Assembly: GCF_902497875.1 (NCBI RefSeq)
Contig: NZ_CABVHY010000028.1
Span: 34,667-98,666 of the forward strand
Source: Pseudomonas fluorescens
Lineage (GTDB): Bacteria > Pseudomonadota > Gammaproteobacteria > Pseudomonadales > Pseudomonadaceae
Length of the DNA: 64,000 bases
Reading direction: 5' to 3'
In this document: positions 1 to 6,321 of the stretch, in pieces
Numbering within the stretch: position 1 is the stretch's first letter
How the letters are laid out: each line of letters begins with the position of its first letter
Program-made: the position numbers and the translations under genes
Notes under the pieces: model-generated
Told to the model about the DNA's origin: nothing
Seen by the model: the letters and a program-made list of their open reading frames with translations, nothing else
The model's database searches: none

Positions 1-2
1 TG

Positions 3-1163
3 GCGCTGCAAAACAGCGGGCTGGAGGTGCTGCTGCTCGATGGCAGCCCGTTGAGCGTCAAACCCTTTGATGCGCAGGCGCCCTTCGAGCCGCGAGTGAG
101 TGCCTTGTCGGCAGCCAGCCAGCGGATCCTGGAGCGCCTGGGCGTCTGGGACGGTATCGCTGAGCGGCGCACCAGCCCCTATACCGAAATGCAGGTCTGG
201 GACGGCAGCGGCACCGGGCGGATCCATTTCTCGGCGGCCAGCGTGCACGCCGAAGTACTCGGGCATATCGTCGAGAACCGTGTGGTGCAGGATGCCCTGC
301 TCGAGCGTTTGCACGACTGCGATTTAGGCTTGCTGGCCAATGCGCGACTGGAGCAGATGCGCCGCTCCGGCGACGACTGGCTGCTGACCCTGGCCGATGG
401 CCGGAAATTGCGTGCACCTTTGGTGATCGCGGCGGACGGCGCCAACTCGGCGGTACGCCGCCTGACCGGTTGCGCGACCCGCGAGTGGGATTACCTGCAT
501 CACGCCATCGTCACCAGCGTGCGCAGTGCTCAGCCCCATCAGATGACCGCCTGGCAACGGTTTACCGACAACGGTCCGCTGGCCTTCTTGCCGCTGGAGC
601 GCGACGGCCGGCACGACTGGTGCTCGATCGTCTGGTCGACCACCCCGACTGAAGCCGAACGCCTGATGGCGCTGGACGATGAAACCTTTTGCCGCGAGCT
701 GGAACGAGCCTTCGAAGGCCGGTTGGGCACGGTGTTGAGCGCCGACCCGCGACTTTGCGTGCCGCTGCGTCAGCGTCATGCCAAGCGCTACGTGGCCGAA
801 GGCCTCGCGCTGATCGGCGATGCAGCCCACACCATTCACCCGTTGGCCGGGCAAGGGGTCAATCTCGGCTTCCTCGACGCTGCGGTATTGGCTGAAGTAC
901 TGCTGCAAGCGGCCAGCCGCGGCGAGCGCCTGGCGGATGTCAAAGTGCTCAGCCGTTACGAGCGTCGACGCATGCCCCACAACCTGGCGCTGATGGCGGC
1001 GATGGAAGGGCTGGAGCGGTTGTTCCAGGCTGATCCCTTGCCACTGCGCTGGCTGCGTAATACCGGCTTGAAGATGGTCGATCAGATGCCTGAAGCCAAG
1101 GCGCTGTTCGTGCGCCAGGCGCTGGGGTTGACCGGAGATTTACCGGAGCTGGCCAAGGCGTAG
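3..1163 (+). CDS. UbiH/UbiF/VisC-family FAD-dependent hydroxylase (5'-truncated by window edge)
   Basis: FAD-dependent aromatic monooxygenase of the ubiquinone-biosynthesis hydroxylase family. The frame is open to the left edge and its first residues (ALQNSGLEVLLLDGSP) are the end of the N-terminal Rossmann FAD-binding unit, so roughly the first 20-25 residues are missing. A downstream GTG at 27 is not the true start. The family's second FAD motif is present (ALIGDAAHTIHPLAGQGVNLG, encoded near 811-870), where the Asp contacts the FAD ribityl chain. The TAG stop (1161-1163) lies inside the REPIN that follows. It could be UbiF-, UbiH- or UbiI-like; the ring position it hydroxylates cannot be told from sequence. 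Confidence 0.88.
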   Translation, partial: ALQNSGLEVLLLDGSPLSVKPFDAQAPFEPRVSALSAASQRILERLGVWDGIAERRTSPYTEMQVWDGSGTGRIHFSAASVHAEVLGHIVENRVVQDALLERLHDCDLGLLANARLEQMRRSGDDWLLTLADGRKLRAPLVIAADGANSAVRRLTGCATREWDYLHHAIVTSVRSAQPHQMTAWQRFTDNGPLAFLPLERDGRHDWCSIVWSTTPTEAERLMALDDETFCRELERAFEGRLGTVLSADPRLCVPLRQRHAKRYVAEGLALIGDAAHTIHPLAGQGVNLGFLDAAVLAEVLLQAASRGERLADVKVLSRYERRRMPHNLALMAAMEGLERLFQADPLPLRWLRNTGLKMVDQMPEAKALFVRQALGLTGDLPELAKA

Positions 1164-1241
1164 GAGCTGCCGCAGGCTGCGGTCTTTTGCTCTTCGGCAA
1201 TCAGTGGTGCGCCGGAAAAGATCGCAGCCTGCGGCAGCTCC
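1161..1241. repeat. REPIN, family A (inverted pair)
   Basis: Left arm TAGGAGCTGCCGCAGGCTGC and right arm GCAGCCTGCGGCAGCTCC face each other around a short spacer. The same arm recurs at 2415, 5870, 38752, 39878, 52461 and the right window edge. Transcribed, it would form a long hairpin and may act as a transcript end for the upstream gene. Confidence 0.85.
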
Positions 1242-1286
1242 AGCAACATCTAGTAACTCCTCCGCGGACTGTTCGGTTGAGAAGCT

Positions 1287-1312
1287 AAATGTGAGTCACT
1301 ATCATTTCATTT
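1287..1312. promoter_or_regulatory. possible Fur-box-like sequence
   Basis: The A/T-rich stretch AATGTGAGTCACTATCATTT just before the iron-type binding-protein gene weakly resembles the GATAATGATAATCATTATC Fur consensus (TATCATT matches). The case is supported mainly by its position; half-site matches are incomplete. Confidence 0.3.
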
Positions 1313-1337
1313 TCCCTTATTTCGAGAGACCGCCCCC

Positions 1338-2339
1338 ATGCTGGCACCGAAGCGTCTACTGACTGCCCTGGCACTCACACTCATCGGTAGCACGGCCCAG
1401 GCGGCCGACGAAGTGGTGGTTTACTCCTCGCGCATCGATGAGCTGATCAAACCGGTGTTCGATGCCTATACCCAGAAGACCGGTGTCCAGGTGAAGTTCA
1501 TCACCGACAAGGAAGCACCGTTGATGCAGCGGATCAAGGCCGAGGGCGAAAACGCCACCGCCGATCTGCTGCTCACCGTCGATGCCGGCAACCTCTGGCA
1601 AGCCGAGCAGATGGGTATCCTGCAACCTTTCACCTCCAAGGTGATCGACGCCAATATTCCGCTTCAGTACCGTTCGTCCGCCCATCAGTGGACCGGTTTA
1701 AGCCTGCGGGCGCGGACCATCGCCTATTCCACTGCCCGGGTTAAACCGGCTGACTTGAGCACCTACGAGGCGTTGGCCGATAAGCAATGGGAAGGCCGTT
1801 TGTGCCTGCGTACGGCGAAAAAGGTTTACAACCAGTCACTGACCGCCACGATGATCGAAGTTCATGGTGCGGAAAAGACCGAGAAAATCCTCAAAGGCTG
1901 GGTCAACAATCTGTCTACCGATGTGTTCTCCGATGACGTCGCGGTGCTTGAAGCGATCAACGCCGGGCAATGCGACGTCGGCATCGTCAACACCTACTAC
2001 TATGGCCGTCTGCACAAGCAGAAGCCTGATCTGGCGGTAAAACTGTTCTGGCCAAACCAGGGCGACCGTGGTGTGCACGTCAACCTGTCCGGCATCGGTC
2101 TGACCAAACACGCGCCGCATCCAGAGGCGGCCAAGGCACTGGTGGAGTGGATGACCACCCCGGAGGCACAGAAGATCTTCGCCGATATCAACCAGGAATT
2201 CCCGGCCAACCCGAGTGTGCAGCCGTCTGCTGAAGTAGCGGGTTGGGGCAAGTTCGTTGCCGATACCTTGCCGGTGGAAGTGGCTGGCAAGCGTCAGGCC
2301 GAGGCCATTCGTTTGATGGACCGTGCTGGCTGGAACTGA
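1338..2339 (+). CDS. Fe(III) ABC transporter periplasmic substrate-binding protein (FbpA/FutA type)
   Basis: Periplasmic binding protein (333 aa) of the ferric-iron family (FbpA/AfuA/FutA). A Sec signal peptide covers about residues 1-22, cleaved after AQA. The mature protein opens with the family-typical EVVVYSSRIDELIKPVFDAY. A YYYGR segment in the C-terminal half (codons near 2000) matches the tandem-tyrosine iron-ligand region of FbpA proteins. It ends at a strong terminator (2356-2383), so the permease gene 228 bases downstream is probably transcribed partly on its own. The specificity for iron is inferred from family. Confidence 0.88.
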   Translation: MLAPKRLLTALALTLIGSTAQAADEVVVYSSRIDELIKPVFDAYTQKTGVQVKFITDKEAPLMQRIKAEGENATADLLLTVDAGNLWQAEQMGILQPFTSKVIDANIPLQYRSSAHQWTGLSLRARTIAYSTARVKPADLSTYEALADKQWEGRLCLRTAKKVYNQSLTATMIEVHGAEKTEKILKGWVNNLSTDVFSDDVAVLEAINAGQCDVGIVNTYYYGRLHKQKPDLAVKLFWPNQGDRGVHVNLSGIGLTKHAPHPEAAKALVEWMTTPEAQKIFADINQEFPANPSVQPSAEVAGWGKFVADTLPVEVAGKRQAEAIRLMDRAGWN

Positions 2340-2355
2340 GTCGCCCGTTATACTG

Positions 2356-2383
2356 CGCCCCGCATTTGCGGGGCGTTTTGTTT
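2356..2383 (+). terminator. Rho-independent terminator after the binding-protein gene
   Basis: Perfect 8-bp stem CGCCCCGC (2356-2363) / GCGGGGCG (2368-2375) with an ATTT loop, followed by TTTTGTTT. Confidence 0.88.
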
Positions 2384-2414
2384 CCGACAGATTGTCGGCG
2401 CGATTTAGATGGCC

Positions 2415-2513
2415 AAAAGATCGTAGCCTCCGGCAGCTTCTACAGGAATCGCATACACCTCTGATATCGCGGTTGCACGCGGTCGGCGTAGGAGCTGCAG
2501 GCTGCGATCTTTT
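2415..2513. repeat. REPIN, family A, imperfect arms
   Basis: Right-facing arm AAAAGATCGTAGCCTCCGGC and left-facing arm GTAGGAGCTGCAGGCTGCGA (2488 onward) around a spacer of about 45 bases. Both arms differ slightly from the family-A consensus. Confidence 0.75.
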
Positions 2514-2567
2514 CCGGTACACACCGCAATCCGCTATCGATTCAAACCCATCACCAGAGAGCTTTTC

Positions 2568-4184
2568 GTGGCCCATCCCGCTCAACGTCGTTGGTATCCA
2601 CTGGTCTTTGCCGTTGCCGCACTGGTTCTGCTGCCACTGAGCGTGCTGTTGTTGTCGTGGCAGTCGATCGACCAGCAGATCTGGTCGCACCTGTGGCAAA
2701 CCCAGATGCCGCGCTTGCTCGGCAATACGCTGACGCTGGTGCTGGGCGTCGGTTTCGGCGTGACGCTGCTGGGTGTCAGCCTGGCCTGGTTGACCAGCCT
2801 CTGTGACTTCCCTGGGCGGCGCTGGCTGGATTGGGCGCTGATGCTACCGTTTGCGATTCCGGCCTACGTGCTGGCGTTTGTCTTCGTGGGTCTGCTGGAT
2901 TTTTCCGGTCCGCTGCAAACCCTGTTGCGAGAATGGTTCGGCATGGGCCTGCGTCTGCCGCGAGTGCGCTCTACTGGCGGGGTGATCCTGGTGCTGGTGC
3001 TGGTGTTCTACCCCTACGTCTATTTGCTCGCGCGTACCGCCTTTATCGCCCAGGGCAAGGGCCTGATGGAAGCTGCGCGGGTTCTTGGTCAATCTCCCTG
3101 GCAGGCGTTCTGGCGCGTGGCGCTGCCCATGGCGCGGCCAGCCATCGGTGCGGGCGTAGCCCTGGCACTGATGGAGACCCTGGCGGATTTCGGCGCGGTG
3201 GCGGTGTTCAACTTCGATACCTTCACCACGGCCATCTACAAGACCTGGTACGGCTTCTTCAGCCTCTCCAGCGCAGCGCAACTGGCCAGTCTGTTGCTGC
3301 TGGCGGTCATGCTGGTGTTGTACGGCGAACGCCGGGCTCGCGGCGCCAGCCGGGGGAGTAATGAGCGGCCCCGGGGCAAGGCGTTGTATCACCTGCGCGG
3401 CTTCAAGGCGTTGGCTGCCAGTACTTGGTGCGGCCTGGTGTTTGCCTGTGCCTTTGTCATTCCGATGCTGCAGCTGATGGTCTGGTTCTGGCAGCGCGGA
3501 CGTTTCGACCTCGATGAGCGGTATGCCGGGCTGATCGTGCACACGCTGTACCTGGGTGGCATGGCGGCCTTGATCACGGTGAGTGTGGCCATGTTGCTGG
3601 CATTTGCCCGACGACTGGCGCCGACCCGGGCCATCCGCTCCGGTATCAGTGTGGCGAATGTAGGCTACGCCTTGCCGGGCTCGGTGCTCGCCGTGTCGAT
3701 CATGCTCGCCTTCAGTTATCTGGACCGCGAGTTGGTGATCCCGCTGTCGTCCTGGCTGGGTGGTGCGGGTAAACCCTTGCTGTTGGGCAGCCTGTCGGCA
3801 TTGTTGCTGGCGTATCTGGTGCGATTCATTGCGGTGGCCTACGGACCGCTGGAAAACAGCCTGGGGCGGATCCGGCCGTCGTTGCCCGAAGCAGCCCGAA
3901 GTTTGGGGGTCAGTGGGCCACGACTGTTTTGCAAAGTGTATCTGCCATTGCTGCTGCCAGGTACCTTGAGCGCTGCGTTGCTGGTGTTCGTCGATGTGCT
4001 CAAGGAAATGCCCGCCACCCTGCTGATGCGCCCGTTTGGCTGGGATACGCTGGCTGTACGAATCTTCGAAATGACCAGTGAAGGCGAGTGGTCACGGGCG
4101 TCGTTGCCGGCTTTGACGCTGGTTTTGGTCGGACTGTTACCGGTCATCGGATTGATCCGACGTTCCGCGCATCGAACAGGCTAG
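2568..4184 (+). CDS. Fe(III) ABC transporter permease (FbpB type, two fused permease domains)
   Basis: Inner-membrane permease of 538 aa with about 12 hydrophobic segments arranged as two homologous halves. Each half carries an EAA loop: EAARVLGQSPWQAFWRVALP about residue 168 and EAARSLGVSGPRLFCKVYLP about residue 442. This double layout is typical of FbpB/SfuB iron permeases. It starts at GTG 2568; the Shine-Dalgarno is weak. No ATPase gene follows: the next gene is gcvT, so the ATP-hydrolysing subunit must come from elsewhere. Confidence 0.88.
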   Translation: MAHPAQRRWYPLVFAVAALVLLPLSVLLLSWQSIDQQIWSHLWQTQMPRLLGNTLTLVLGVGFGVTLLGVSLAWLTSLCDFPGRRWLDWALMLPFAIPAYVLAFVFVGLLDFSGPLQTLLREWFGMGLRLPRVRSTGGVILVLVLVFYPYVYLLARTAFIAQGKGLMEAARVLGQSPWQAFWRVALPMARPAIGAGVALALMETLADFGAVAVFNFDTFTTAIYKTWYGFFSLSSAAQLASLLLLAVMLVLYGERRARGASRGSNERPRGKALYHLRGFKALAASTWCGLVFACAFVIPMLQLMVWFWQRGRFDLDERYAGLIVHTLYLGGMAALITVSVAMLLAFARRLAPTRAIRSGISVANVGYALPGSVLAVSIMLAFSYLDRELVIPLSSWLGGAGKPLLLGSLSALLLAYLVRFIAVAYGPLENSLGRIRPSLPEAARSLGVSGPRLFCKVYLPLLLPGTLSAALLVFVDVLKEMPATLLMRPFGWDTLAVRIFEMTSEGEWSRASLPALTLVLVGLLPVIGLIRRSAHRTG

Positions 4185-4213
4185 GTGCCAGTCCTACACC
4201 TTGCGGCTACAAT
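4185..4213 (+). promoter_or_regulatory. predicted sigma70 promoter of the gcvTH(P) transcript
   Basis: A -10 hexamer TACAAT (4208-4213) lies 17 bases after a -35-like GTGCCA (4185-4190). The predicted start, near 4220, is just before the structured leader. Confidence 0.5.
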
Positions 4214-4219
4214 GCGCGG

Positions 4220-4340
4220 CATTTGGTACGGTCCGTCTTTCAGACAGGGTGACTAAAATCGGCTGAAAGCCATATATTTAAAGGCTTTCACTCCGTACAG
4301 CACTCGTCCGCACCTTCGCCACGCCCGGAAGGAGAAACCC
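4220..4340 (+). promoter_or_regulatory. structured 5' leader of gcvT (three-way junction, unassigned)
   Basis: Three perfect stems nest into a three-way junction. The closing stem is GTACGG (4226-4231) with CCGTAC (4293-4298). Inside it sit a small hairpin GTCT/AGAC (4235-4245) and an 8-bp hairpin TGAAAGCC/GGCTTTCA (4264-4271 with 4283-4290, 11-nt A/T loop). The gcvT ribosome site GGAAGGAG lies about 30 bases downstream. It does not show the conserved core of the tandem glycine riboswitch. The sequence shows the pairing; the regulatory role is inference. Confidence 0.5.
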
Positions 4341-5423
4341 ATGGGACAGCGTACGCCTCTGTATGACCTTCATCTCGCCCTCGGCGCGAAGATGGTCGAT
4401 TTTGGCGGTTGGGATATGCCGTTGCATTATGGCTCGCAAGTCGAAGAGCACCATCAAGTGCGCCGCGACTGCGGGGTTTTCGATGTATCCCATATGACCG
4501 TGATCGACGTCAGCGGCCCCCAGGCTAAGGCCTGGCTCCAGTATTTACTGGCCAATGATGTCGAGCGTCTGCACGGCGTTGGCCGTGCCCTGTACAGCGC
4601 CATGCTCAATGAGCGCGGCGGGGTGGTCGATGACATGATCGTCTATCGCACCGAGGCCGGTTACCGTCTGGTGGTGAATGCCGCCACCCGTGATCAGGAC
4701 ATGGCCTGGATGCAGGCTCAGCTCGGCGATTACCAGGTGCAGTTGCACGAGCGCTACGAGTTGGCGATGCTGGCGATTCAAGGCCCGCAGGCCCGGAACA
4801 GGATTGCCGAGCTGGTTTCCCAGGCGCGTGGCGCGCTGATCCATCAGCTGAAACCTTTTGAAGGGCAAGCCGACGGCGACTGGTTCATTGCGCGTACCGG
4901 TTACACCGGTGAAGATGGTCTGGAAATTGTCCTGCCGGCCGATCAGGCACCGGCGTTCTTCAACGATCTGGTCGGTGCCGGTATTTCCCCGATCGGCCTC
5001 GGCGCCCGCGATACGCTAAGGCTTGAAGCCGGCATGAACCTGTACGGCCAGGACATTCATCAAGACGTCTCACCGTTGGCGGCCAATATGGCCTGGAGCA
5101 TCGCCTGGGAACCTGCCGCTCGTCAGTTTATCGGCCGCGCGGCGCTGGAAGCCGAGCGGGCAGGCGGAGTGCAGCAAAAGCTGGTGGGTCTGGTGCTGGA
5201 GGAGCGCGGTGTATTGCGCGCTCACCAAGTGGTTCGCATCGCCAATGTTGGCGAAGGGGAGATCACCAGTGGTAGTTTCTCTCCTACGCTTAGCAAGTCG
5301 ATCGCACTGGCGCGGGTGCCCATGGCAACCGCCGACCGTGCAGAAGTGGAAATCCGTGGCAAGTGGTACCCGGTTCGGGTGGTAAAACCGACCTTTGTGC
5401 GTCATGGCAAAGCCTTGATCTAA
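4341..5423 (+). CDS. gcvT: glycine cleavage system aminomethyltransferase (T protein)
   Basis: T protein (360 aa) transfers the methylene group from aminomethyl-lipoyl-GcvH to tetrahydrofolate, releasing ammonia. Family landmarks are the N-terminal TPLYDLHLALGAKMVDFGGW, VFDVSHM around residue 48, the RTGYTGEDGLEI segment near residue 186, and LEAGMNLYGQD near 228. The ATG follows GGAAGGAG at good spacing. First gene of a gcvT-gcvH-gcvP set; gcvH starts 52 bases after its stop. Confidence 0.95.
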   Translation: MGQRTPLYDLHLALGAKMVDFGGWDMPLHYGSQVEEHHQVRRDCGVFDVSHMTVIDVSGPQAKAWLQYLLANDVERLHGVGRALYSAMLNERGGVVDDMIVYRTEAGYRLVVNAATRDQDMAWMQAQLGDYQVQLHERYELAMLAIQGPQARNRIAELVSQARGALIHQLKPFEGQADGDWFIARTGYTGEDGLEIVLPADQAPAFFNDLVGAGISPIGLGARDTLRLEAGMNLYGQDIHQDVSPLAANMAWSIAWEPAARQFIGRAALEAERAGGVQQKLVGLVLEERGVLRAHQVVRIANVGEGEITSGSFSPTLSKSIALARVPMATADRAEVEIRGKWYPVRVVKPTFVRHGKALI

Positions 5424-5475
5424 CTTTTTCTGGCGGGCAAACAACCGCTGACATTTCTTCTTGAGGACACAGAAT

Positions 5476-5859
5476 ATGAGCGAAATCCCTGTCGACCTGC
5501 GTTTTGCCGAAAGTCACGAATGGGCCCGTCTGGACGAGGATGGCGGCGTGAAAGTGGGTATTTCCGACCATGCTCAGGAAGCCTTGGGCGATGTAGTGTT
5601 CGTCGAGCTGCCGGAAATTGGCAAAGTGTTTGCCGCCGGTGAGGCCGCGGGTGTGGTCGAGTCGGTCAAGGCCGCATCCGATATCTACTCGCCAGTGTCG
5701 GGCGAAGTGATTGCCATCAACGAAGAACTGGGCGCCAGTCCGGAGCTGCTTAACAGCGATCCATACGGTGCGTGGATCTTCAAACTCAAGCCCACCGATA
5801 CCTCTGAACTGGACGCGTTGCTCGACGCTGCCAGCTACAAGAGCGCTATCGGCGAGTAA
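5476..5859 (+). CDS. gcvH: glycine cleavage system H protein
   Basis: Lipoyl carrier protein (127 aa, normal length) that shuttles the aminomethyl group between P and T proteins. The lipoylated lysine is K65 in VVESVKAASDIYSPVSG. The start is ATG 5476, preceded by GAGGA at 5463-5467; an in-frame TTG at 5461 would include that ribosome site and is rejected. Family A REPIN material begins 10 bases after the stop. Confidence 0.96.
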   Translation: MSEIPVDLRFAESHEWARLDEDGGVKVGISDHAQEALGDVVFVELPEIGKVFAAGEAAGVVESVKAASDIYSPVSGEVIAINEELGASPELLNSDPYGAWIFKLKPTDTSELDALLDAASYKSAIGE

Positions 5860-5869
5860 TGCTCGCCCC

Positions 5870-5981
5870 GTAGGAGCTGCCGCAGGCTGCGATCTTTTGA
5901 TCTTTCTAACGGACCACGCGTTTCCGAACAAAGATCAAAAGATCAAAAGATCAAAAGATCGCAGCCTGCGGCAGCTCCTAC
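5870..5981. repeat. REPIN, family A, with internal GATCAAAA tandem repeat
   Basis: Near-perfect inverted arms GTAGGAGCTGCCGCAGGCTG and CAGCCTGCGGCAGCTCCTAC. The 3' half contains three adjacent copies of the octamer GATCAAAA (5933-5956) running into the GATC of the arm, a small tandem expansion not seen in the other copies here. Confidence 0.9.
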
Positions 5982-5996
5982 AGATGCAGGCAACAA

Positions 5997-6290
5997 TTAC
6001 GGCTGCAGCACAGCCTTGACCGCCGCCACCGAACGCTCGACATCACTCTTGCTCGTGGCCGAGAACATCGGCAGCGAGACGATCAAACGACCCACACGTT
6101 CCACGACCGGGAACATGCCCTATGTGAAACCGTGCGCATGACCGTTTCAGCTCGAGCCCAAGGCTTGTGCGGCGTCTTCCAGCACCCACGGTTCTCTCAG
6201 ACGCTGAGCATAATGGTACCGATTGGCCAAAGACCCCATGCCGTCGACCCTCGGGATCGGCTGCTATGCTGCTTTGACCGTGTTGCATCG
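5997..6290 (-). pseudogene. decayed DegT/DnrJ/EryC1/StrS-type aminotransferase remnant
   Basis: Reading leftward, one frame gives RYHYAQRLREPWVLEDAAQ followed by ALGSS, a stop, NGHAHGFT, another stop, then GMFPVVERVGRLIVSLPMFS and a C-terminal tail ending VKAVLQP-stop at 5997. VLEDAAQALG is the conserved core motif before the PLP lysine in DegT/DnrJ sugar aminotransferases, and the tail (FPV.ER..RLI.SLPM) matches their C-terminus. About 150 residues that normally separate the two, including the PLP lysine, are missing. It is therefore internally deleted, interrupted by at least two stops, and non-functional. It lies between gcvH and gcvP and overlaps the predicted gcvP 5' region. The assignment is from motif recognition. 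Confidence 0.68.
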
Positions 6291-6321
6291 ACGCCGAGCG
6301 CCATTCGAGAGAGAGCCCGTC

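Noticed and set aside
4220..4340. Glycine riboswitch before gcvT
   Set aside because: The conserved tandem-aptamer core is absent. The stems seen make a different, single three-way junction, so it is reported only as an unassigned leader.
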